Positions 40,801-53,100 of a stretch of DNA of 64,000 nucleotides are shown here, one piece after another. Source of the DNA: Ophiocordyceps camponoti-saundersi (nom. inval.) (lineage: Eukaryota; Ascomycota; Sordariomycetes; Hypocreales; Ophiocordycipitaceae). Positions within the stretch are counted from its first letter, which is position 1; every line of letters starts with the position of its first letter. The position numbers and the translations under genes were made by a program. The DNA lies in the NCBI GenBank assembly GCA_003339415.1, contig PDHQ01000135.1, forward strand, positions 1 through 64,000, written 5' to 3'. The notes under the pieces are model-generated. The model was not told where the DNA came from. It made no database searches and saw only the letters and a program-made list of their open reading frames with translations.

Positions 40801-41190
40801 CTACTGATGTGGGTTCTCCCCATCAACCTGCCTATACTAGCTGTCTGGGTGCGCAACCTGGCCGTACATTGGCTCACGCCCTTTTCCTCCCACCATAACG
40901 TCTTCTCCATCATACCTTTCATCCTGCTGGTAGAAAACCTCACGACCGGCAGCATGGTGCCGCGCATGACAAGCTGGCTGCGTCACGTCACAAACTTTGT
41001 TCTCTTCGGCACGGCCTCATGTGTCGCCGTGTTCGGCGTGTCGCACGCCTATGCGCTGCACCATCTAGTCAACGCCGTTGCCGCGTGGCTCATTTGTCTT
41101 CACTCGACGGCCAGCGCGTCCAAATTATTTGGTCCCTTACCCGTCTTTGGCGGCAACGGGCGTAAAGGGATCACTGAAAGGGACCCGTGA
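37834..41190 (+). CDS. BST1: GPI inositol-deacylase (PGAP1/Bst1 family), 2 exons
   Basis: An ER enzyme of this family removes the inositol acyl chain from GPI anchors so that anchored proteins can leave the ER. Predicted exons 37834-38283 and 38371-41190 give 1089 aa, a usual fungal length. Seen: an N-terminal membrane segment (about residues 80-98); then the conserved KGCRMSFMSPSY block and SDFDTEHTRFATKYSLYLYR; LFIPGNAGSYKQ and LDFFTVDFNEDITAFHG after the intron; the lipase elbow GHSMGG with Ser259; Asp339 in SIAGGSLDTVVPS; His375 in TSMDHQAILWC. These are the expected Ser-Asp-His triad. The C-terminal third has about seven or eight hydrophobic segments (about 729-1062), interrupted by a Ser-rich stretch (about 878-893). 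ATG 37834 is the first Met after an in-frame TAA. The gene converges on the MFS gene. Identity is firm; the intron borders are less certain. Confidence 0.92.
38284..38370 (+). other. Predicted BST1 intron, 87 nt, possible GC-AG type with C15T7 tract
   Basis: Reading through gives a stop at 38350-38352 and breaks a conserved region, so an intron is required between ...GLDDDK and LHGIPVLFIPG. The only fitting acceptor is CCTAG (38366-38370), with a branch-like TTGAC 18 nt upstream. A GC donor AAG|GCGCGT at 38284 keeps phase 0. The nearest GT (38288, GTTACA) would shift the frame by one base. The intron contains 15 C followed by 7 T (38296-38317). A sequencing error of T to C at the donor is an alternative. 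Confidence 0.55.
40552..40605 (+). repeat. TCG/TCA/TCC serine microsatellite inside BST1
   Basis: A trinucleotide-type tract encodes a run of Ser broken by single Pro and Leu residues (about residues 878-893) in a loop between transmembrane segments. It is in frame and likely length-variable. Confidence 0.85.
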
Positions 41191-41423
41191 CCCTGGGATT
41201 TTGTCACGCTATCAGGGTTGACGTTTCATTTCTTGTAGCCATAAGTTATTTTCTCGGCGTCTTGAGCGTGTTTCCGACCCTTAATAATATGGTCTTGTCG
41301 GTGAATATCTCTCGGGATAAGGGTTGCACGATCCATCATCTTAATTGGCGCGGAACGGGCGAAGTATAGTCAGTCAGACGATTGGTCATTTGCAACTCAT
41401 CCAACGAAGGGGTTGAGATGACA
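41191..41423. terminator. Shared 3' region of the convergent BST1 and MFS genes
   Basis: 233 bp separate the two stop codons. Both transcripts must end here or overlap. A/T-rich candidate processing signals are weak (for example CTTAATAATATGG at 41279-41291); none is decisive. Confidence 0.5.
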
Positions 41424-43127
41424 TCAAGCCTGCCGTGCATCGCGGTCTGCCTCTATCCGGGCATTGACTATGTGCTCGTGATGGATGGCGTGTAATGCGA
41501 CGACCAGTGCGACGCAGCAGGCGGCAGAGGAAACCCAGTATGGTGCGTAGTAGCAGACGATCCCCTCGAGACAATATCTCTTGCCGTGAGAATCAACAAC
41601 GCTGTGCTTGTCATAAATCTGACCGTAGAAAAGATTAAAAAGGCTTGACGACAAGACGGGAGCAAGCGTCATGAAACCCCAGTTCTGGCTCAGACCGCGG
41701 ATACCGAAGGCTTCCGTAACGATGGATGGGAGAACCCCGAAAAGAAGACCGTAGCCGAGACCGGAGAAACCAGAGACCAGGCTTAAGAAGTGAGGATTTT
41801 GCACGGTCAGAGCCGAGGCCTGGCCGGCGAGGAAGACGACGCAAGCGACGACGAGACACCAAATTCTGCTGGCGCCGAGGCGCTTGACCAGGTAATCAGA
41901 AGCAACGCCTGAAGAGAGTAAGAAAAGGAGTCAGCTGTTTGAAAGGGAAGGGGGACATGCACAAGTCCTACCACTAAGGAGTCTGCCGACGAAACTGCAG
42001 ACGGATAGAATGGAAACGTGCATCTGCTGCTGGTTTACGAGAAATCGTTTGTTGACGGAGTGATCGAAGTGTTTCCATAGGGCGTTGACGTCGTTGCCGA
42101 TATTGCTGTCGATCATTAACAAACGTTGTTCACAAAAGCTGAATGATCCAAGCTGAGACCTACTTAATAGTCATCAAGCCGATGCCGGCGAGAAGAGCCA
42201 TTATGGAGAACAAGAGCCAAAACAGTCGGGTTTGCAGCAGTAACAGGCCACGGACATCTAATCGGCAACCGGGGTCCATATCAACACTTGTCGTCGGCAC
42301 CAACTCCGGGGCGATGAGGGACGACGTTTCGTCGACAACGACTTCGTCTCGAGAGGCTGGATAGACTTGAGAGCCCGACGTACCAGGCTCTTCGGGGCGC
42401 CAGAGAAAGGGTTTGGCAACATCGGACGAGGCGCGCCGACGCTCACGACGACTTCGTTCATGGTTCGACGACGAACTTCGGAGGAAGAAGAAGCCGACAA
42501 ACGTGCATGAAAAGGTCCCCCACGAGAGGAGCTTGAGAAACGCACTCGGATCGCCCGGGAAAAAGACGGAGCCGAGAGAGGAGAAGAAGAAGGCGCTCAA
42601 GCCAAAGGCAGCCAGGGGGAATGCAGTGGCGGTTCCACGGTGATGAGGCCAATTGAGAGCCGACGTCTTCACAGCAGCAGCGAAAGCCATGCAACTCCCC
42701 AAGCCGGTGACGAAGGAGAAGAAGCATAAGATGGGGACGGAGCCGGAGCCGAAGTCATAGGCCTGGTGAAGCGGAAAGTAACCGGCAGCGAGTAAGACGG
42801 ATCCGAGAAGAACAAAAGGCCTCGGTCCGCTCCGATCAAGGAAGATGCCAACGGGAACTCCGAGCGAATAGACGCCTAGATTGCCGAAAGAGCCGACAAG
42901 GTTGCTTTGCGTCGACGAGAGGCCGAGCCGTTCGGCGAACTGCGGCGCCCATGCTGAATAAACATACTATCCGGTTAGGCATCGGGATCCTGTGAAACGA
43001 AGAGAGACATGAACATGGGGGAGAGAGGCGACAGGCTCACGTTGGTGCCACAAGCTAGAGAGATGAGCGTAGCGGCGACGCTTGAGACGAGTCTGCTGCC
43101 ACGATAGCCGTCGTCGTCTTGGCCCAT
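41424..43127 (-). CDS. Major facilitator superfamily transporter, nodulin-like/Mch1-like, 4 exons
   Basis: A membrane carrier of unknown substrate. Exons on the minus strand: 43127-43041, 42966-42164, 42105-41972, 41908-41424 (502 aa). The three introns (74, 58, 63 nt) have GT-AG borders (GTGAGC, GTAGGT, GTAGGA donors), and two have clear branch sites, CTAAC and CTGAC. Joins restore conserved text: ACGTN|YVYSAWAPQF, GLMTIN|NIGNDVNALWKH, FVGRLLSG|VASDYLVKRLG. Family-like blocks are HRGTATAFPLAAFGLSAFFF (about 138-157) and GIRGLSQNWGFMTLAPV near the C-terminus. About 12 hydrophobic segments are split by a charged central loop (about 192-266), the usual 6+6 layout. The start at 43127 was preferred over an in-frame Met at 43334 because the upstream extension is only Pro/Leu/Ser-rich. 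Mch1 (monocarboxylate-transporter homologue) is the nearest yeast comparison I can suggest; the subfamily is inference. Confidence 0.85.
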
Positions 43128-43430
43128 GGTATATGGTATTGATGTGGAGGGAGGTGGGAGGGGGAGAGAGGGGGAGAGAGGGGGTGAAGGGCGAAAGATA
43201 AAGTGACACAGAGGAAGCAATAGAAGCTTCCTCGGTGTGAGAGGTAGGCGATAAAGCGGCGGCGGCGGCGGCGATGGAGGAGGATGAGAGTAAGGAGGAG
43301 AGGGGGTAAGAAGAGGGCGGCTAAGCAACGTCACCTGAGACGAGGTATATCACGTGCAGTCTAGGAGGCTGGCCTAAAGGCGCGGGGAGACTCGGAGGCT
43401 TCAGCGATACCTATTGCGTGATTAAGAGCG
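43128..43430 (-). promoter_or_regulatory. MFS gene upstream region: CT-rich tract, GGC repeat, CACGTG box
   Basis: On the minus strand a long C/T-rich tract (complement of 43143-43195) lies just upstream of the start, typical of fungal leaders. A (GGC)n run is at 43256-43274. A palindromic CACGTG at 43351-43356, about 225 bp upstream of the ATG, fits a bHLH/Cbf1-type E-box, but a single 6-mer is weak evidence. Confidence 0.4.
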
Positions 43431-43916
43431 AATTAAAAGAATAAAGTTCTTAAAAGATAAATACTGCACTTATAGCTTATAAGGATAATAGTTATTAGTT
43501 TATTATAAGCCCCACCTATAACGTAAGAGTAGAGATACTTTTATTACCTTAGTAAGTATATATAAAATAAAGTATATAAACTTTTTAATAATTAGTTTAA
43601 TATTCTTACCTCTTAATTATAGTTTAAAGCTGCGTAAGTATTTCTTATAATAGTAACTTAATTAGATTTTCCAGAATAGCCTCCTAAGCTCTTTAAATAT
43701 CCTGAAAAAGCTTATAAGTATTAAAGCTATTTATAAAATAGCTTTAATTAATTTAGCTTTTTATTTAACTTTAAATATTTTTAATTAAGTTTAAGTTAAG
43801 GGTATAAAAAGCTTATTAAAATATAAAAATTAAATTTTCTTTAAGCTATAATATAATATTTTATACTTTATATATTAAAATATTATTATATATAAAAAAC
43901 CTAATTAAGCTATTAT
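43431..43916. other. Transition from gene island to RIP-mutated DNA
   Basis: AT content rises over a few hundred bases, with a few TG and CA steps left at first (for example at 43466-43468). No gene or repeat recognised until the D LTR at 43917. Confidence 0.55.
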
Positions 43917-44166
43917 TATAAAAGTTTTATACTTCTTAATATTTATAAAAAGCTAACTTTATTAATATAAAATAACTTAAAAAATTTTAAAATATATATA
44001 ATATATATATTTAAAATTATAGTTTATATATAGCTTACGCTTATCCTACGCGTAGCGCTAATTAATTATATATACTTATATATACCTTACACTTATTATA
44101 CGCGCGGACTTAACTAAGTACTTTTTACGTAACTTAGCTATTCGAGCGTAGCTTAAATCTTTTATA
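43917..44166. repeat. LTR of D3 (250 bp)
   Basis: It starts TATAAAAGTTTTATAC, ends CTTTTATA, and has the ACGCGCG core shared with the other D LTRs. Confidence 0.75.
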
Positions 44167-44498
44167 TACCCCGCTATTTTAAGAAAAGAAAATTTCTAAC
44201 TATAATATATATATATATATAAGGTATAAGTTAAAATACCTTTTATATAGAAAATTTTTCTTTTTTTTTCTTTTTTTTCTTAAGCTAGTTATATTATTTT
44301 TTTTCTCGCTAAGTAAATTTTTTTTTATACTTTATATTTTATTACTTTACTATTATATCTTTATATTTTTTCTTTTATTATTATTATTATTTAAGCTTTT
44401 TATAATAATTTTTTTATTATTATTATTATTTTTTAAGCTTTTTATATTTATTAAGTTTATAAAAGTTCTATACTTTTTAATATTTATAAAAAGCTAAT

Positions 44499-46274
44499 TA
44501 TAAGGAATTAGTTTATAACTAATTATAGCTAAATAAGGGGGATTATAGCGGATATATTTAGGTTTTTCTAATAGCGCTTAGTTATCGCGCGGGGTATATA
44601 GCTAGCTTAGGAAAGGGGCTTCTCTCCCTTCTCCTTCCTCTTTTCGATAATTTTAATTATAACTTTACTTTAGCTTACTTTTATAATCGCCTTAATAAAA
44701 CTTTTATATTAATTAAAGCTCCTTTTACTACTAACTGAATATAAAAGTAAGATTTTAGTATAAAACGCTATTAAATTCTACTTATATTAAAGCTACTCTT
44801 AGCTTATTTTAGCTTAGATTTTTAGCTAGCTATTATATATACTAAATTTATAATTAACGAAGCTATAATTAGGGAGCTTAAGTCCTAATTTTACTATATT
44901 TTTTCTTATCTTAGCATTTTCTAGTAAATATTTTTTCTATATATTATTATAATTATAGATTTTTCTTACTAGCTTAAAGCCTTTTTAGTATATATTTTTA
45001 AGTTTCTTAAGGAAAGTTATAAAAAGCGCTAAGTAAGTTTTTCCTTAGTTAGGATATATTAAGGGCTATTAGAGCCCTTTAGAGAATACGTTATAAGGTA
45101 AAAATATACTTTTTTCGAAGCTAGACTATTATATTAGTTTAACTATACTAAGATTATTTTACTTTTATTTAAGCTATATAAGGAGCTATAAGAGCGCTTA
45201 AATTATAAGAATTAGCTTATAATATATATAGCTTTCGCTAGCTTTCTTCGAGGCTTTAATAAAGTATTTAATTCTAGGAATATTCCTAACGCGCTAGTTA
45301 ATTTACCGCCCCCCTTTTTTACTAACTTAATAGATATCGCGTTTATATAATCTTATTTTAGCACTACTAAGCGCTAATATTATTATTAGTATAATTAGAT
45401 TAGTTATTTTAAGTATAATTATCTAAAACTTTATAAGTAAATAAGGATATTAAAATTAGGGCTTTTTATAAGCGAAGTAAAGTAATTAATAATAAATCCG
45501 GAGTATTTTAATTAAGGGGAAAATAAGTAAGGAGGGATAGGTATATACTAAATATTATAGCTTAGGTAATTTTTAGCTTTATTATATTACCTTATATAGG
45601 GATAGTCTACGCGTAGCTTAAGCGCGTAAATTTATTAATAAGTATATATTATAATTATATTACGCCTTAGCTTATAAACTAGCGCTAGCGGTATATAGCG
45701 ATAAGTATATAGCTAGCTTTATTATTTACTATAATTAGGGTATTCTCTAAATTTCCCGTAATTAGTATAATATTATCTAATCTTATACGCTAGCTATATA
45801 AGTAAGTTTTTATTATTAGTATATAAGTTTATTAATTCTTACCTTAAGCGGTGCTACGATTCTAAGCTTATTAGAATCTTCTTTATAAAGATCGGGGTTT
45901 AATTTCCTAAGCTATAAGGGAGCTTTTCCGCCCTCTTATCTTTATTTTTACGGAGGCTATTAAGCTATTAGCTAGGGACTATATAGAGTATTTTACTAGC
46001 GTAATAATATATAACTTTTCTATCCTACGCTCCTATTTCCTTAGCTAGCTTAAGAAGGGGGCTATATAAGGGATTAGTCTATAACTAATTATAGCTAGAT
46101 AAGGGGGATTATAGCGGATATATTTAGGTTTTCCCGATAGCGCTTAGTTATCGCGCGGGGTATATAGCTAGCTTAGGAAGGGGGCTTCTCTCCCTTCTCT
46201 TTCCTCTTTTCGATAGCTTTAATTATAACTCTACTTTAGCTTACTTTTATAGTCGCCTTAGTAAGACCTTTATA
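44499..46274. mobile_element. Element C, copy C2: 1776-bp short LTR element inside a D LTR
   Basis: It has exactly the same total length as C1, with 210-bp LTRs at 44499-44708 and 46065-46274. The 5-bp duplication is CTAAT/CTAAC (44494-44498 and 46275-46279); the uninterrupted D LTR reads GCTAACTTTATTAAT, so CTAAC was the target. The purine tract AAGAAGGGGG precedes the right LTR. The interior is colinear with C1 and RIP-mutated. The CTAA-rich target is shared with C1, hinting at site preference. Confidence 0.85.
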
Positions 46275-49200
46275 CTAACTTTATTAATATAGAATAACTT
46301 AAAAGGTTTTAAAATATATATAGTATATATATTTAAGGTTATAGTTTATATATAGCCTGCGCCTATCCCGCGCGTAGCGCTAACTAATTATATATACTTA
46401 TATATACCTTACGCTTATTATACGCGTAGATTTAACTAAGTACCCTTTACGTAACTTAGCTATTTAAGCGTAGCTTAAATCCTTTATATACTTTATCGCT
46501 TTAAGAAAAAAGTATTTCTAGCTATAATATATATATATATAAGGTATAAGTTAAAATACCCTTTATATAGAAAATTTTTCTTCCTTTTTTTTTCTTTTTT
46601 TTCTTAAGCTAATTATATTATTTTCCCTTACTAAGTAAATATTTCTTTAAGCTTTATATTTTATTACTCTATTACTATATTCTTATAATTCTTTTTTTAT
46701 TATTATTATTATCTAAGCTTTTTATAGTTATTTATTTATTTTTTATTATTATTATTATTATCTTTTAAGCTTTTTATATTTATTAAGTTATTATATCGCC
46801 GCTTTAATATATTATTTAGTTAGCTATAGTTACTAGCTTATATAATAAGCGGCTATATTATAAAGGGGAATTTAGATTATAAAAGTATTACTATATTATA
46901 AAAGGTAAAATATTTATATACTCCTTATATTTAAGACCTTTATAATAGCTATAATATTAATTATTAATATAGTTATAAGATAGCTTATAAAGCGTATAAG
47001 TAGCGGCGAAAATAGTGCTTTTAGGAAAGGTATTTTTTCGCTATAAATATACGCTTATAGTAAGCTATCTATAACTTATAAATAATAGTTAGGAAAAGAT
47101 AAGCTATTACTTTACTTACTTACCCCTACGCTAAAAAAGTACTTAGCTAGCGCGCCTAGCTTATACTAAAGTTTCTTATTTATATTAATTACTTATAAGC
47201 TATATTAGCTATTATTTATATTATATTACGCTTAGTAATTAACTTTCACGCCTCCTTTATACTTAAGTAATAATAATCTTTTACGCTTATCCCTACTATT
47301 AGTAATATAATTACTATACTTACCTTATATATTTTAACTTATAATATATTTTTAGTAATAATATAATATTAATAGTAATAATAATAATAATAATAAGGCG
47401 CCCTTATTACTAGCCTTAACTTTTTCGCTTTATAATATAAAGCGTTTTTTTAATAATAAAAGGAATAATAATAATAAATTTTTAAGTAATAGTAAGATAA
47501 ATAAGCTATTTAAATTATAAACCGCTAAGTAAATATTAATATATAAAAGCGGGAGAATAAGAAAAGGAATAATATTTTTTATTAAATAATTATAACGCTA
47601 ACTAATTTATATAATATATTAAGCTCGCCCGCTATCTTACTATATATTATTTTTACTAGCTTATATATATTATTTAGCTTTTAGTTATTTAGCGCTTACG
47701 CGTAATACCTATTCTCCCCTTTTACTATATATTAATAAAGCGAGTTTATATTAGCGTTTATATATAGCGCGCGTAGCTTAGGAGTAAGATAAGCGAGACT
47801 CCTACTATTAGTATTATATTAAATATTCCCCTAGCTTTATAATATACCCTCTCTCGCTTAAGAATATATTTATTATAAGTTAATATTAGCGCTAAGCTAT
47901 AGCTAATATTATAATAATATTCTAAGTTACTTAATTATAATAAAAGATTATAAGGAGAAGATAAAAAAAGTAAATATTAGCTTAAAGCTAATATAAGGAA
48001 AAAAGAGAAGTAAGTAAATAAGGAATAAAGGGGGATAAGGGGCGGGGAGGTAATATTATACTTATAAAATAAAAGGAGAAAATTATTTAAAAGGAATAAT
48101 TAGCTATAAGGGGCGCTTAAATAAGTATATAATTAAATTTACTTTAAGCTATTATAAAAATATATATCTTTTTATATAAACTTAAAGCGGTTTAATATTA
48201 TATAGCGTTTAAGGCTATTAAGTAGCTTTTAAGTTAAAATAATATAATTTTTTTATTTTATAAAAATAAGTTAATAAGGCGTTCCGCCTTATAAGCGCTA
48301 ACTTTTTATATTTTTCGTAGCGAAGATTTCCTTAACTTTATATTTATTAAAAGATAAGTTATTATAAGAAAGATAGAGGAGGGGATCTAGCTAGGAGTTA
48401 GTAAGTAATTAAAATAGTAAAAGGTCGCTAATAATATATTTAATAAGGTTAATATAAAAAGTAAGGTAAATACTAAGTAGCGTATTAAAAGTAATAGTAA
48501 GCGGCGTTAATATAGCTATTACTTTATATTTACTTTTAAAATAATTAAGCTTTTAAAATAAATAGTTAGATTATATATAAGTAAGGTTAAGCTATATAAA
48601 ATTACTAATTTAAAACTATTTTATAAGCTAGCGAGATTTATTTAAGGAGTCTTATTATCGCTACTAAGCTTAAATAATAAAAGCTTATATTAGTTTAATA
48701 CTATTATAAAGGAAATAAGTAAACGCTATAGCTTAGCTTTTTAAGGAAAAGATAGGAGCGGCCGCCTTTACTAGCTAGTTAAGAAAAATAATATCGAAGC
48801 TATAAAATAAATAGTTAAAACTAATACTTATTATAGATAAGTCCCGATTATTTAAAATAAGCTAGTAAATAAGTAAGTAACGCGGCTAGTTAAACTATAA
48901 AAAGGAGATTATATAATAGAGAATAGCTTATATTTCTTAGTTTATACGCTTTATACCCTTATTAATCTAAAGGTAATATATTATAAAAAATAGCTTATTA
49001 ACTTTAGTAAAATAGTAAAAAGTAAATTAAAAATAGCTTATTTAATTAGAATTATAATTAGAAATTAACTTATAAGGGAAGCTATAAAACCGCTATTAGT
49101 ATTAAATAAAGTACTTAGTATATTACTTAATATTTATAAATATTATAGCTTTAAGCTAAATATATTTTAATAAGCGATTTATAATAACTATTAGGAAATA

Positions 49201-49556
49201 AGGCTAAGATTCTAAGGCGGCGGGTAGCTTAGTTATAAAGTTTACGGAAAAAGTTATTTAAAATTATTTAAAAGGAGGTAATAGCTAAAATAACTTTTAA
49301 TAGCGCTAATAATTAAGGTAATCTTTATAATAATAATAGTTATAAATAAAATATACTATAATTATAAATTAGCTATCTTAGTAAAACTTATATTAAAAAA
49401 ATATAAAGGTAATATTCTTACTAAAATATCTTATTATAAGGGAATTATAAGTTTATTAAATAAGTATAGTAATTAAAAGTTTTTATTTAAAAACTTAAAG
49501 ATAGCCTCGGAATTATAGCTATCTATAAGTAAAGATAAAATAATTTATAACTTACT

Positions 49557-50160
49557 TAATATACGCTTATACGTATAATCTACTAGTAGTTATATATACT
49601 AGGCTAGCTACTAGATATAGTATATAGGAAAGGGAGACGGGCTAGCTACTAATCGTAAGATTATAGAATAGCTACTATAAAAAGTATAAGCATAGGTAAG
49701 AGTCTTTTAAGAATTAAAATAATAACTATAAAAGAATTTAAATTACTACCTAAAGGAATACTAGGCTAATTATATAGCTAGGAGCTTAAGGAAGATTTCC
49801 TAGTATAATCTTAAAGGTATTTACCTAAGGGGATTTTACGGTGATTTCCGAGTATATTAGTAAAATAGAGATTTCCTAGTGCGCGGTGATTTCCTAACGT
49901 ATAGGGATTTCCTAGTAAAATCCGGAGATTTCTAGAGGTATATTTTAATACTAGATCTTACTAGAAATCTTAGTAAAATCTTAAAAATTATTATAGAGAA
50001 ATCCTAAGAGGAAATCTTAGTAATTTCCTAAGCGTAAAGGTAATAAAGTTTCTAGGGGAAATCCGAGTAAAATCCTAAGGCGGGAAATCCTAGGAAATCC
50101 TAAGGAAATATTATAAGAGGTTAGGCGATTTATAGGGGTATTATTACACGTCCTATATTA
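49557..50160 (-). repeat. Left LTR of the Gypsy-type element (3' LTR by sense)
   Basis: 604 bp, full of short 'gatttccta/aggaaatc' variants (49830-50110), giving it an internally repetitive character. It keeps slightly more CG/TG steps than the right LTR (for example GTGCGCGGTGATTTCC near 49880). Confidence 0.88.
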
Positions 50161-53100
50161 ACTCCCTAAGCCGGAAAAGAATTCTAATAGCCTTATTAAC
50201 TCCTTATTTTACTTTAGAAACTATTATTATACTCGAAAGCTTTTTTTATATTAACTCTAATAACTATATCTATTTATAGATTAAGAAATATTATTAGGGA
50301 TCTACGTATAGAGAAGTGAATTAATCTATATAAGGTAGGAAAGAAATAGAAGAATAAGATAAGAATAATAAAGGAAAATTGCAATATATATATATATATA
50401 AAAGAATATACGTTACGGTAAAGGGTATCGTAATACTAAGAAAGAAAAATAGGAATAATAGGGACGCGACGTAATATACGAACTAAAGAAATAGAATAAA
50501 GGAAAATATCTTACTATCCTTATTATATAGACTAGCGCCTATAATAATATAAGAGCGAATATAGATAATCTTACCGTAACTAGCATAAGAGATATAGTTT
50601 ATAGCTTTAGGTACCGTATACCTTACGAAGACGGAGGCGTTTAAGATATTATAAATAGTAATAAGGTTAACTATATTACGGATAGTTATGCTTATCCTTA
50701 GGCATATATCGTAAGCAGTTTATAGCGAATAAGCTTTATATAGCCTTCTTATTACGGCCGATATTCTTTCTTTATTTATAGCGTATAAAATATAGGATAA
50801 ATAGTATATAACTAGTATTATATTATAAAGATATTAAAAAAAGATACTAAAAATATATTAATCTACGGGGTTTTTACCTAAGCTTAGTAGATATAATAGT
50901 TATTACTTATTAATAGTTAAATAACTTAGAGATTTATTACTTATTAATAGTAGAATAAATATAAAGACCGTTACGTATTAATAGTTAAACGGTGCGACGC
51001 GTGCTCTTAGTATAGAGCGCGTTATTAATATATTCTCTATTACGGTTTATACCGATACGGTATAGAGAGCTAAGGAATATCTTAGTTTATCGTTATATTA
51101 ATAAAAGGGTCCGCGTTAATAAGTTTAATAATCGTAGTATATTTAGTATTATTAGAGGGTTTAACTAAGCTGCCTATCTAACTATATAGCTTTTTAGCGA
51201 TATTATCGGGAGCTATCTTAACTAAATTTAGAATATTAAAAACCGGAATATTATTAAAGTTTAGGATTATTTTATTTCCGATAATATCGCTCTAAGCTAA
51301 AAAGAATATATAATTAACGGTAATAGCTAGAAGTAATATAATAATATTCTCGCTAAGTAGATATATCTATTCTCTTATATAAATATACGAGTTTTAATAG
51401 TTCCTTTCGTAAAATTTTAGAATCTTACTAGAATTATTTAGTACGGACTTCTTATTAATAAATATAGTAACCTTATCGATATTAAGCGATATATTCTTAA
51501 AAGCGGGAGTATTAAGTAAGATAGGTATAAGAATAGGGAAATCGATAATCTATTCGTCGCTAATACCGAATATTTTTACTATATAACTTAGGCTAAGGGA
51601 AGTATTATATTTAGCGAGGTACTTATTAAAGTAAATTACCTAAATTAGAGCGATATTTATATCTTAGAATATTAAAGCTTACTTATTATAGTATATTACG
51701 AAAAAGGTAAGAGAGTATTTAATAACCTAAACTAAACTATCGTAGTAAGTTACTAAGAAGTTATTATCGGCCTCCTTAATATTTTTAGCTTTTAGAACTT
51801 CTTAAAATTAAATAGTAGTTTTAGAAATAGTTATTAGAGTTATAGGTTACTAAAAGGCGGAATAAGTTTACTTATTAGGGGTTCTAAGAACGCTTTATTA
51901 AGTAAGAGTAAGAGAAGTAATAAAATACCTTACTAGGGATTTACTAAAAATAGGAGCTACTCCCTTAACCTTAGTCTCCTTTTCTATAGCTATTAATACT
52001 ATTCGTTCTATTTTACTAAGGTAGTTAGTATACGAGATAATAACTAGGATTCTCTTAATCTCCTCTAATTTTTTAGAGTCTTAGTAAACTTACCTACTAA
52101 CTAGGCCCTTAATATAATCTTTTATAATTTCTAATAGCGCGTACGCGCTATAATAATTCTTTCTAGGTTAATTAGATTACGGAAAGATATTCCCTTTAAT
52201 ATTAGTAAGAGAGTATAAAAACGTAAGGTAAATATAGCTTCTTAACGAAGTAGCTAGTATTTTAGAGGCTAAGCTAATAGTAAAAGAAGATATTATAATA
52301 GTTTATTAAGTAGAACGTCTAAGCGCTATAACTTTAGAAATTTTAGGTAAAGAGTTATTAAAGCTAGAGTATTCGTTATCTAAGAGCGAGTACTCCGAAT
52401 TATAATCTTCGTTATTAGGAAGTCTTTCGCCGTTAGCTTATCTTTTTACTTTTCGGTCGATATAGTAAATATAACCGTCTAATTTACTAAAAGATAAATC
52501 GTAGCTTTCTTCTCGGAGTGCTTATTTCTAAGCGACGAATATTATATAGTTATTTAATTTCTAGTTATTAAATTTATAGGTAAGTAATTTAAACGAATAT
52601 TAGAGTTACGAGGTTTCTAAATAGCTAAATAGCTCTTTTAAAGCCTTTAAAGGTAAGTATAGGGGAAATGCAAATTAGCTACTTATAGAATAGCTTATAG
52701 TAGGTTCTATCGCGAGAATAATAAGGATTATTATAAGGCGGATCGATCTTAAGTATAAAAAAAGGAAAAATAAGAAGAAAACGAATAGAATTAAAAAATA
52801 AAAGAGAATAACTATAAGGGGAATAGATATAATACGTAGGAAAGATATAATAAAAATAGGAAATATAAAAGGGGATAATAAAAGATAAATAGAAGAGAGA
52901 AGAGGTAAGAGAGAAAAGGTAGGAAAATAAAGGGAAATCTAGTATAAACGGTAACGCGTTAGGTTTATTATTTCCTAGTAATTTCACGCGTTCGTTACTA
53001 GGTAACTTATTTACTTTATTTTAATAGCCGGTACTTTTTAAAAATATTTATATGTTTTTTCTTAGTAATATCTAGCCGGGCTTCTAACTTATCCTTCTCT

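Larger units (their letters stand above)
37025..43430. other. Gene island of normal composition
   Basis: Dinucleotide use returns to normal (TG and CA frequent, roughly half GC) across this block only. It contains two complete, intron-bearing genes with clean reading frames and no RIP-type stops, so it has escaped RIP leakage from both sides. Confidence 0.85.

Noticed and set aside
39126..40967. Several minus-strand frames across BST1
   Set aside because: All are antisense shadows of the BST1 coding frame with no recognisable domain.
38698..41190. BST1 starting at the Met of GHSMGG
   Set aside because: The conserved N-terminal blocks and nucleophile Ser lie upstream in the same frame and in the first exon, so this Met is internal.
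41187..41369. Short plus-strand frame overlapping the BST1 stop
   Set aside because: It falls in the shared 3' region, has no family resemblance and no start context. Likely chance.
42143..42643. Plus-strand frames across the MFS gene
   Set aside because: Antisense to well-supported MFS exons that carry family motifs; no independent evidence.
52679..52987. 102-codon minus-strand frame rich in Phe/Leu/Ser/Tyr
   Set aside because: It lies inside the RIP-destroyed Gypsy-type element in an A/G-rich plus-strand tract, so its hydrophobic look is a composition effect. No domain.
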